Shown here: positions 1 through 8,230 of the stretch, piece after piece
Layout of the letters: every line of letters starts with the position of its first letter
How positions within the stretch are numbered: position 1 is the stretch's first letter
From: Leucocoprinus leucothites
Lineage: Eukaryota > Basidiomycota > Agaricomycetes > Agaricales > Agaricaceae
Direction of reading: 5' to 3'
DNA length: 12,017 nucleotides
NCBI GenBank assembly: GCA_013368445.1
Contig: JAACJO010000110.1
Span: 1 to 12,017, forward strand
Position numbers and translations under genes: made by a program
Notes under the pieces: model-generated
Seen by the model: only the letters and a program-made list of their open reading frames with translations
Database searches by the model: none
What the model was told of the DNA's origin: nothing

Positions 1-1064
1 TTTCGCTCCAATTCGCGCTGCAGTTTGCGCAGCGCGTATCTTCTACCCAATCATCATCACTGGCAAATATCATCTCGACCTCACCACAACTTCTGGTTTC
101 TCCGGTGCATTATACCATGATTAACCTTCGTCCGTTCGATGAACCTGTGTATGTTTCGATCTCTTCATTGTACCCTATGTTTGCTAAGTCCCCACTAGAG
201 CTTCCGCCGCCACGTTCGTCGGCCTTATTTATCTGCTCATATTATCTTTCTACATTGTCGTAAGTGACTACATCAACGCAAGCGCTGCGCAAAACTAACT
301 AGTCCTTTGTAGATGATTGGCGACGGAGCGCGAAATGCATCTGGAATGACTCGTTTGCTCTCGTATGGCGGCATGGTTCGACTTCGGCTTATATCGTCGG
401 TTGTCGCGTATTTCTTTCTCTCCGTGGGTATCAATCTCGGCTTCCCCTATCAAATAAATTAATACATCAACATAGCTTTTTTATTCATTAGTAAATGTTG
501 CATTCCAGATTGACTTCACTCGCAAGTTTGGTCATGCCGGCTTCGTCGTCTTTTGGATGGTTAACTGGGCTGGGATGATGGCAGTGTAAGCAAAATCTAC
601 TACTGAGCGACGTCTTGATTAACTTTTCGTTAGGGGTTTGGCTCTTGAGTCTTTGGTGACAATCTTGACAAGCGCTTCATTCCCTTCTTCATGATCTTTT
701 GGATCATTTGTGAGTTCAGCCTACTGGCTACTCGGTGGGCTTCAAACTGACCTAGTACCAGCCAACGTTTCGGTTAGTGTTTATCCTATAGAGGTCTTAC
801 CACGGATATTCCGCTACGGCTACGCGGCGCCGTTTTATAACGTTTCTCATGCGTTCAGAACAATTGCGTTTAATACCAAGAACCAACGTGAGTGAAAAGC
901 CTGATTGGCTGCTATCTTTCGATATCTTAAATTTTATTCTTTCTACAGTCGGCCTCAACTTTGGCGTTCTCATTGCTTGGATTGCTATCTCCTGTATAAC
1001 TCTCCCGGTATTCCAGTGGATGATGTGGCCAAAGAAGCTGAAGAACAACGTCAGTAGTAGATAG
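1..1064 (+). CDS. DUF3533/SNG1-type membrane protein, C-terminal part (5' end outside the window)
   Basis: Multi-spanning membrane protein resembling the DUF3533 family that includes yeast Sng1 (nitrosoguanidine resistance). The substrate is unknown and membrane location is inferred from long hydrophobic runs. Exons by frame and GT-AG signals: <3-148, 199-259, 313-427, 492-585, 634-709, 762-887 and 949-1064 (TAG). Family-like stretches are INLRPFDEP, FVGLIYLLILSFYIV, DFTRKFGHAGFVVFWM, then NVSVSVYPIEVLPRIFRYGY, followed by AFNTKN, and GLNFGVLIAWIAISC at the end. All splice phases agree except inside exon 634-709. There the reading must change frame near 665-675 to pass from GLALES to RFIPFFMIFWII, which implies one missing base. 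The tail PKKLKNN is short and basic. The start and N-terminal half lie off the left edge. Family assignment is from remembered consensus only. Confidence 0.75.
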
Positions 1065-1230
1065 CACTGGAGTTGCAGTGTAAAACGGACTAACGACATA
1101 ATGCATTTACATACTGAAATAAATACCCAATAACACACGGATGAATGTCGCTCTTCCCTCAGGCCTCATGGTCTGAGTATGATTGTCGATTGGACAAGTC
1201 AACAGGGGTGTCGAAAGCCGCGCACAGGCC

Positions 1231-1254
1231 AGTCACGTGCGTGACGTGACGTCA
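1231..1254 (+). promoter_or_regulatory. E-box and CRE palindrome upstream of the P1 gene
   Basis: A perfect E-box CACGTG (1234-1239) is followed by two overlapping TGACGT repeats that end in the perfect 8-bp CRE/ATF palindrome TGACGTCA (1247-1254). The cluster lies about 120-140 bp upstream of the P1 start codon, a normal place for fungal bZIP/bHLH activator sites. Binding is inferred from sequence alone. Confidence 0.45.
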
Positions 1255-1373
1255 CGGTACCAAACCCGGCATACGCCGTGATGGCGCTGTGAGATTGGCA
1301 GAGGACACAACACCGAACGACCAAGGAACCTCGTCTACCCGTCCTCGCCGCCCTTCACATCCACCCCGTACAA

Positions 1374-1942
1374 ATGGTAAGGAATGACATCCTAGCAATG
1401 TGTCGTACTGCTCTGGCCAGTTTTCCTAGAGAAAACTGCACATTTTGAGCTGGATGGCTCACCTACAGTCTGGATGACGATCAGGATCGCTGATTCAAAT
1501 TTTAGGCTTCTGAAGAACTTGCCGCTACCTACGCCGCGCTCATCCTCGCTGATGATGGTCTTGAGATCACAGTGTGTCATTTCGGTACCGATGCTGAGCT
1601 GGACCCTGATGATGTTTTCAGTCCGACAAAATCCTTGCAACCACAAATGCTGCTGGCTTCGAACTCGAGCCCATCTGGGCAAGTCTCCTCGCCAAGGCTC
1701 TCGAGGGAAAGAACGTGAAAGATCTACTATCAAACGTTGGATCTGGCGGTGGTGCCCCTGCCGCCGCCGCTCCTACTGGTGGTGCTGGTGCTGGTGGTGC
1801 CGCCGCTGCCGAGGCACCCAAAGAGGAGAAGAAGGAAGAGAAGGAAGAAGAGTCAGACGACGACATGGTGCGCCTCCTCCACCGCTCTCCTCGGCTGAAG
1901 CTTAGATGCACCTCATTTTAGGGCTTCGGTCTCTTCGATTAA
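1374..1942 (+). CDS. RPP1: 60S acidic ribosomal protein P1
   Basis: P1 forms the lateral stalk of the large ribosomal subunit with P0 and P2 and recruits translation GTPases. Four exons: 1374-1376 (the ATG alone), 1506-1571, 1622-1867 and 1922-1942 (TAA). They give 111 residues, the usual size, with every intron GT-AG and in phase 0. Mature exon 2 starts [21 protein letters not shown], the P1 rather than P2 helix. It is followed by [20 protein letters not shown], a Gly/Ala hinge (about residues 70-90), an EEKKEE-rich acidic segment and the invariant tail SDDDMGFGLFD. The last exon encodes only GFGLFD. Basic frames running through the hinge on both strands are shadows. Coding is intact, unlike several neighbours. 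A CRE/E-box cluster lies upstream. Confidence 0.96.
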
Positions 1943-2508
1943 AATGCCACTTTACATCCTCGATCATGCCTCATCTCATACGCTGTACTCGTTATATAGT
2001 GTTCTCAAAAAAATTCTTAAAAGCGGCAGCCACTCTTCACTGAGTTCATGACTTAGTATCCAGAACTCTACTCCAATATATGGAACCATGATGACTGGCC
2101 AGCTACACCTTTTACACCTACTAGGGTCTTCATCTTGATGTACGAAACGAACGTGAACGACTTTGGTTTGGACAGGGAATGAGAGAGAGAGAGGGGTCAC
2201 CGGATTCGGCTTACTCGCACACCACGATGAGGACCCGGTTCAGTGCTTCTTCAGCTCGCCGACGTTGTGCTGGGCAAACATCCTGAACCTTCAGGAGCAA
2301 CAGAAAGTATGGGATGGGAAGTATTAATTACGAGGAAAGTGTACGATACATGTAACAAGCATCCGTGGCAGTTTAAAGTATAAAATGTCTATGCAGCATA
2401 ATTAGGCTGAGTGAAACGGCATACTGATATCTAAGTAATTGGTCCAAATCTCTATGGATAAATAAATACAGTTAGGATACCAAAGGTCTTACCAGGACAA
2501 TCTCTATT
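1943..2508. other. Intergenic region between the convergent P1 and Zn2Cys6 genes
   Basis: Contains the 3' ends of both neighbouring transcripts and a GA dinucleotide run at 2181-2193. On the minus strand, 2492-2452 looks like a good 41-nt intron (GTAAGA donor, CTAAC branch site, ATAG acceptor) lying just past the assigned stop of the transcription factor. Further on, 2281-2240 (-) is a 14-codon open stretch with strongly C/G-ending codons (MFAQHNVGELKKH, stop TGA). These may be a 3'-UTR intron and a last exon of the transcription factor gene, but I could not join them in frame. No other gene seen. Confidence 0.5.
2181..2193 (+). repeat. (GA)n microsatellite
   Basis: Six and a half perfect GA units in the intergenic region. 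Short, and probably of no function. Confidence 0.8.
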
Positions 2509-4546
2509 CTATCCAAAGAAGATCGGTGAACCGCCTTGCAAGCTATTCGTCATCTCTTCTACTTCACCGCCTAGACAAAAGGTTACAAATCAGTATTATT
2601 TCTGATATCCGTGGCAGTGAGATAGAAACATACGAATGAAAGAAGAGCTGTTTGAATAGATAGAAAAGGAAGCAACACCCTTCCGAAGTTGTCGGCGGAA
2701 GGGGTCTTCACTGTGACTGCTAGAGTGCCGCGCAGGCCAGGAGGACTGTGCCGCATGACGGTTTCGAAGTTCTTCAAACAGCACGTCAAAGGCTTCCCGC
2801 CAAGCAAACTATAAAGAAGCCGCAATCATAATGAGAGGCTGACAGATCGCAGTAATAAATGATAGATCACATACCCCAATAATCGGATTCAGAAAACCAA
2901 AATTCCACGAGGCAGACGCAAGTCGTACGGCATTATTGATGATCTCTTGTGCAGTGATCACCCGCTGTTGACGTGCCTTGTCATCGCCTTGGGCAGCCGC
3001 AGCGCCGTGTAATCGAATGAGAGCGGCATCTAGGAGCGTGATACCAACATATGCCGTTCGTACGGCGTCAATATTTGGGTTCCGAAGCCATGTGTCCAAT
3101 GGGGGTGAGGTGGATTTCAAGCCTAAAGCAAGATTACGGATGTGGTGGAAATTGTCTCCGAAATCATTCCTTTGCCTGCTCGACAATTCTAAAGCACGGT
3201 TGGTCAGATCTTATATGGGTGAAGTGATAGAGAACTGAGAGTCTACTAACCCATTCCTAACATACGGGAAAATGCACGTCCCCGTTCAAAGAGGAAAGCA
3301 GCTTTGGCATGCAAAGCCTGGCTACTCAAAGGCTCTCCCGGAGCTTCTCTTCCGGCTAAAAGTCATCCAGTGTATGACCATCTCGCATCTCGCATCGTAC
3401 GACCCTGAAAATGGTCAGATATCACGATTCCAAAATGATCAGAACGTAAAAGCTTAGATACATACAGATTCGTACTCCTCTATCTCCGAGGCATTGGAGT
3501 CATATCGTATATTTGTCGGCGTCGCACTTGGGGGATTATTTGGGTTACAATTGAAAACACCCGCCCATTCATTGTCGGCGCAGAAAATTGCCCAGTAAGC
3601 GTTGACTCGCTCACCTTCCTCGATATCATCGGCCGTGGTAGGTAAAGTCGACTCTGGAGGATTACGAGTCTTCATCCTATGAATACCTGAAGCGATAGCG
3701 AGAGAATAGGCGGCGTTGGAGTGATACTTTCCTTCTACAGGACGTTTGTTCCCAAAGAAGTAGTGTGTAAGCAGTACTTCAGCTTGAATGACATGAAGAC
3801 GATGCTTTGGGTGTGTGTGGTGGATGAAGTATCTTGTGCGACATGTTGAATTGCTAAATCAAAGTATGTTTTTTCGTGTCGTTTTATTTCAGGATCCTGA
3901 CTAAGATGTATCCCAAACAGGTACATGGTAGACAAGAGTGAAGGCTGCAGGTCGAGATTCGTGGCCTACAGAAGCGGGAAGCACTACAGAGTTCTTAAAC
4001 CTTCCGGGATGTAGGAAGAAACCAAATTGCGATGCGTGAGCTAAAAATATATCCAATCTGACGAGAAAAGTTAGGCGATAGATCACACACAAAAAAAATC
4101 ACGAAAACTTACATTTGCTGAGCAATGTGTCGCGGGGCTCTCGAAATAGAGAAACCTGGTGACGTTCAACTGGCCGGGCATAAGGCTGTTGCAAGATTAT
4201 GCCTTGTTGTGAGTCAGTAGGCATTTGGAGGTCGCGGAGCCGCGCCTGGAGCCTGTGTACTTCATCTTCGAGCCTCTGGGACGTAGAACGCTCAGAGCCA
4301 GTGGTATATTCGCAGTCTTCAGCCTTTTCCGTTCGTAAACAGGAGCCGCATGTCGGTTGAACACCGTCGCATTTCTAAGATGAAGTCACTTGGGTACAAC
4401 TCGTTCAAGGATAAGAGATCCAGAGTATAACGCACCATCTTTCTACGACGACAGTTGACACAAGCGCGTCCTTTCTTCAGGATCGGCTGTGTGTAACGAT
4501 AGTCATCTGCACTTCCGCCGGGGGGTGATATGCGTCTGTATGCCAT
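2509..4546 (-). CDS. Zn2Cys6 fungal-specific transcription factor (frame broken at several points)
   Basis: Nuclear DNA-binding regulator. The zinc cluster is C29-x2-C32-x6-C39-x6-C46-x2-C49-x8-C58, split by an intron after residue 37. A short Arg/Leu-rich linker (QRLEDEVHRLQARLRDLQ) may be a coiled coil. The rest resembles the fungal transcription-factor regulatory domain (FLAHASQFGFFLHPGRF, YLFGIHLSQDP, VIQAEVLL, EGKYHSNAA, EEGERVNAYWAIF, SSQALHAKAAFLFE). Exons: 4546-4436, 4374-4113, 4057 or 4040-3466, 3404-3266, 3188-2875, 2808-2634 and 2570-2509 (TAG). Exons 5 to 7 join in phase. Frame breaks: an extra base near 3942-3950, an extra AC unit near 3810-3822, a 7-bp tandem duplication at 3379-3396 and a missing T at 3358-3361. 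At exon 3 the stronger acceptor (4058) leads to an in-frame stop, and 4041 keeps frame. Corrected length is about 540 residues. It is either a decaying gene or an intact gene with sequence errors. Targets unknown. Confidence 0.85.
3379..3396. repeat. 7-bp tandem duplication inside a transcription factor exon
   Basis: The unit CATCTCG (plus strand) occurs twice and then partly again. Removing one unit restores the frame to GRTMRDGHTLDDF, which fits the family pattern just before the FLAG-like turn. It is therefore a likely frameshifting duplication by slippage, or an assembly artefact. Confidence 0.65.
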
Positions 4547-4626
4547 CGAGAGTACGAGTGAGTGGGTATGAATGAGTATGAAGAAACAAACATGGTTGAA
4601 GGTGTAGATGAGTCCTTAAGTACTCA

Positions 4627-4644
4627 CCAAGTCACTTGACTTGG
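4627..4644. promoter_or_regulatory. Perfect inverted repeat upstream of the Zn2Cys6 gene
   Basis: CCAAGTCA, two bases, then TGACTTGG: 8-bp arms with a 2-bp spacer, 81-98 bp upstream of the transcription factor ATG. The symmetry suits a dimeric DNA-binding protein. It is not the CGG-triplet type usual for zinc clusters, so self-regulation is only a guess. Confidence 0.4.
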
Positions 4645-5358
4645 ATTGGGGATTTGCAAGAGAATGACGAAGGAGTCAGTCATGAGATAGAACAAGTTTA
4701 GCTCATGGATTTTGAATGATGTGTTTTACGGCGGTTGGCCAGTGTTCCCCGACGAAACCAGATCCTCGGGGGCTGCTGAGTCATTGAATTGTCGGTGCTG
4801 TTGATTGCGCGGTGTCAAATAAATGGACTAGAGTGTATGGCTGTATGCATTCATATCCAGGTTGGGATAACAGAACGAAAATGCTATTAAGAAGCTGAGT
4901 GATATGTCAGGCGATGTGAACTTGAGCCCGATTAACGGAATATGATGTGACTTTTGCTACGATCTTGTTACATCATAAAATAACGATGATTGGTAGTAGC
5001 GGGCATTGCTAGGTAGCTTTGCGAACGCGCAGTGCCAAAGGACAGGACAAGGGCGGGATGACTCAGACGGATCATGTGTTTCCCTTGATCCTTACAATGA
5101 TAGATCAAATATGGCTGACTCAATTAGGCACGAGACCTGGTATAACTGAAGTAAAATTATCATCAACCTTACCAATGGGCGCTGGTGAAGAGACTTCAAG
5201 GGGGTTCTAGCTGCTTCTTTGACAACCTGCCATGGTGAAGCAGCGTTCGAACGGCCACTGCGATCGGACCTTGCATGGTCGGGAACCTCGGGTGTCACGA
5301 CCGCGTCAAGTCACAGGCCATCACCTGATGTGACGATCGCGTACCTGATAACGAGTCA

Positions 5359-5364
5359 ACGCGT
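5359..5364 (+). promoter_or_regulatory. MluI cell-cycle box (ACGCGT) of thymidylate synthase
   Basis: Exact ACGCGT 38 bp upstream of the thymidylate synthase ATG. In yeasts this MCB element, bound by MBF (Mbp1/Swi6 type), drives G1/S expression of DNA-synthesis genes, including the thymidylate synthase gene CDC21. Two further CGCG-containing sites lie near 5301 and 5339. Function here is inferred from that precedent. Confidence 0.6.
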
Positions 5365-5402
5365 CGTGATTCCATACGTTTACTCTCTGCTGTCCTAACA
5401 CA

Positions 5403-6412
<1,010 letters not shown>

Positions 6413-6669
6413 TTGTATATTTTACCTTGTATTCCGGGTTCGATTCGTTGTGCTGTTAGTTGTCGGATCCCGATATCCTTTGCTTCAGATATGTTATAAT
6501 TGTACAAATATAGTTCTCATGTGCGCTGTATCCTCAGAGGGATTTACGACGATGTAGATCTATGTGAGCTAATTATTTCCCCTACCCGAGGTTCAGGTCA
6601 ACCGTTATCAAACTTTCAGCACCAACTCAACTGAAGGGAAAAGTGGGGTTTGAACAGCCTTCTGGGCGA

Positions 6670-6709
6670 GGGGACACTGGTCTTTGGCGCCTGGAGTAAA
6701 AGTGTCCCC
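6670..6709. repeat. Inverted repeat with 9-bp arms in the MnSOD promoter
   Basis: GGGGACACT (6670-6678) is perfectly complementary to AGTGTCCCC (6701-6709) across a 22-nt loop. The left arm overlaps an AGGGG stress response element. It could be a paired protein site; DNA hairpin formation is not implied. Confidence 0.45.
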
Positions 6710-6777
6710 ACTGTGATGGCAAAAGCTCACGTTCTCCAAATAGCACAAGGCAATATTTGTCAGGACAGCTCAGTCAG

Positions 6778-6804
6778 CCAATCAGAATTACTTCTCGAAG
6801 ATTC
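6778..6804 (+). promoter_or_regulatory. CCAAT box and heat-shock element of MnSOD
   Basis: CCAAT at 6778-6782 is followed by the canonical three-unit heat-shock element TTCnnGAAnnTTC at 6792-6804, with a further GAA at 6785-6787 at wider spacing. It lies about 120 bp upstream of the MnSOD ATG. Hsf1-type and HAP/CBC-type control are inferred from site sequence. Confidence 0.6.
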
Positions 6805-6833
6805 TAATGGCGCCTGAGGCAACACTACCTAGA

Positions 6834-6861
6834 CACGTGATTTCATGACGTGATCGATAAG
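6834..6861 (+). promoter_or_regulatory. E-box, half-CRE and GATA sites before MnSOD
   Basis: CACGTG (6834-6839), TGACGT (6846-6851) and GATAAG (6856-6861) are closely packed 64-91 bp upstream of the MnSOD start codon. Each is short and could be chance. Their position next to the heat-shock element makes a promoter role reasonable. Confidence 0.35.
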
Positions 6862-6924
6862 ATAGAATATGAGGGCTTAGTGAGAACCAACTTGCTATCT
6901 ACACCCAGAACACTACCCACAACA

Positions 6925-7716
6925 ATGGCCAACACTCTCCCGCCTCTCCCTTATCCCTACAATGCCCTCGAGCCCTATATTTCCGAGGAAATTATGACGC
7001 TTCACCACACGAAGCATCACCAGACCTATGTCAACGCTCTGAACGCTGCTGAGGCTGCCTACGCCAAAGCGAGCACCCCTAAGGAACGCATTGCTCTCCA
7101 GGCCGCCCTCAAGTTCAACGGTGGCGGTAAGCTTATTAGCGTTAAAGATCCCTCTTTTTATGAAGATTCTCACTTTCATTTTTGAATTGTGACAGGGCAC
7201 ATCAACCACTCGCTCTTCTGGACGAATCTCGCGCCTGCAAAGGAGAAGGGGGTAATGGTGGTGTCCTTCCTCCAGGCCCCCTCAAGGATGCCATTGACAG
7301 AGACTTTGGTGGTCTTGAAAACTTGAAAAAAGAATTCAACGCTGCCACGCTCGGTATCCAGGGCTCCGGATGGGGGTGGCTCGTGAGTCGGTTTTCTGAT
7401 TGTGCAGAACGTATTTCAAACTGGACATTAGGGCCTCAACCCCAAGACCAAGGGACTCGAAATCGCGACCACTGCTAACCAAGATCCTCTCTTGGCTCTC
7501 GTGCCTCTCATTGGCGTCGATATCTGGGAGCATGCATTCTACCTCCAGTATAAGAATGTCAAACCTGACGTATGTGTCTCTACTCTCTATAAATATTTGT
7601 GAAACTCACGCATCTTATATGCGTATATAAAGTATCTCGCTGCTATCTGGCACGTCATCAACTTCGAAGAGGCCCAAAAGCGCTTCGTTGAAGGTGCTGG
7701 AGGCAGCAAGCTCTAA
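6925..7716 (+). CDS. SOD2: Manganese superoxide dismutase (one-base frame break at 7248-7252)
   Basis: Dismutates superoxide to oxygen and hydrogen peroxide. Exons: 6925-7126, 7196-7382, 7432-7569 and 7633-7716 (TAA), all GT-AG. Metal ligands by alignment to known MnSOD are His27 (LHHTKHH), His72 (GGHINHS), and Asp160 and His164 (DIWEH). The Mn-type Gln147 in NQDPL and the triple-Gly hinge GGGH mark it as Mn rather than Fe. The C-terminus [14 protein letters not shown] is typical. Corrected length is 203 residues. Frame break: the run GGGGG at 7248-7252 needs a sixth G to read [13 protein letters not shown], probably a sequence error. The chosen ATG gives [17 protein letters not shown] with no targeting sequence, as in cytosolic fungal MnSODs. 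An in-frame ATG at 6850 would add 25 residues that do not look like a clear mitochondrial signal. Confidence 0.95.
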
Positions 7717-8230
7717 ATATTACCTCGGAAACACGGACGGTATATGAATCGTGTCGATTACCTGAACTGAAACTTTGAATTGTATCAATATATCGTTGGA
7801 CAGAATGTGAATGAAAACTTTTACCAAGTGCGAGATTCGGGAAACGCGGTTTGAACATTCTGATCCTAGTGATAGAGGGGTGCTTAATTATATTAATCAA
7901 GTCGAGTTTGCGCATGGTTTGTGATCGATGTTGTGACAGCTAATCATCAGTGAATTCTATCCTGCATCTCCCCCTGCCGTAAGCTCAGTCTCAGTAAATG
8001 AATAGGGCATTCCACTATTCGCTAAGTACGAGCTTCTTGGTGTATCAGTACAAACAGTCCGTGCGGCACCAGCAACATGAGGCCTTGCCCCAGTCTAATC
8101 ACATCACAGACGTCGCCCGTGACCAGCGTTATCGTGCAACACTGTAAACGCCTAACCTACAAACACTCCTCTTTCTTGTTAAACTATACCGCACTCTCTC
8201 CCCGGGGTTAGATTTGAGCTTCAAACCTAG
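7717..8230 (+). other. Intergenic region between MnSOD and the double-GTPase gene
   Basis: 514 bp. The left part is AT-rich and should hold the MnSOD polyadenylation site; the right part should hold the GTPase promoter. I see no convincing coding frame, repeat or RNA gene. The open frame 7915-7658 (-) lies opposite the last MnSOD exon and is a shadow. Confidence 0.6.

Larger units (their letters stand above)
4547..5402. other. Divergent promoter region between the Zn2Cys6 and thymidylate synthase genes
   Basis: 856 bp without a convincing gene. It holds a palindrome near the transcription factor start and a cell-cycle box near the thymidylate synthase start, each listed separately. Open frames at 5019-5210 (+) and 5092-5298 (-) show no recognisable protein pattern and are taken as chance. 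Confidence 0.6.
6413..6924 (+). other. Intergenic region: thymidylate synthase 3' end and MnSOD promoter
   Basis: 512 bp with no gene seen. The left part is AT-rich 3'-UTR-like sequence. The right part holds stress-type promoter sites: an AGGGG STRE at 6669-6673 inside an inverted repeat, a CCAAT box, a heat-shock element, and an E-box with GATA and half-CRE sites. Confidence 0.6.

Noticed and set aside
1474..1911. Long open frames over the P1 gene on both strands (Trp/Cys/Arg-rich on plus, Ala/Pro/Ser-rich on minus)
   Set aside because: Shadows of the GC-rich Gly/Ala hinge and acidic tail of P1, which has a perfect spliced model.
3966..3987. 22-nt GT...AG segment (minus strand) that would shift the transcription factor into the next good frame
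   Set aside because: Too short for a spliceosomal intron, and removing it loses the family-like LPASVGHESRP segment. A one-base insertion nearby explains the data better.
5019..5298. Open frames in the region upstream of thymidylate synthase
   Set aside because: Short, no recognisable motifs, and overlapping on opposite strands in promoter DNA.
7252..7275. 24-nt GT...AG segment in MnSOD as an intron to explain the frame break
   Set aside because: Too short, and it covers the conserved [10 protein letters not shown] stretch. One missing G in the G run is simpler.
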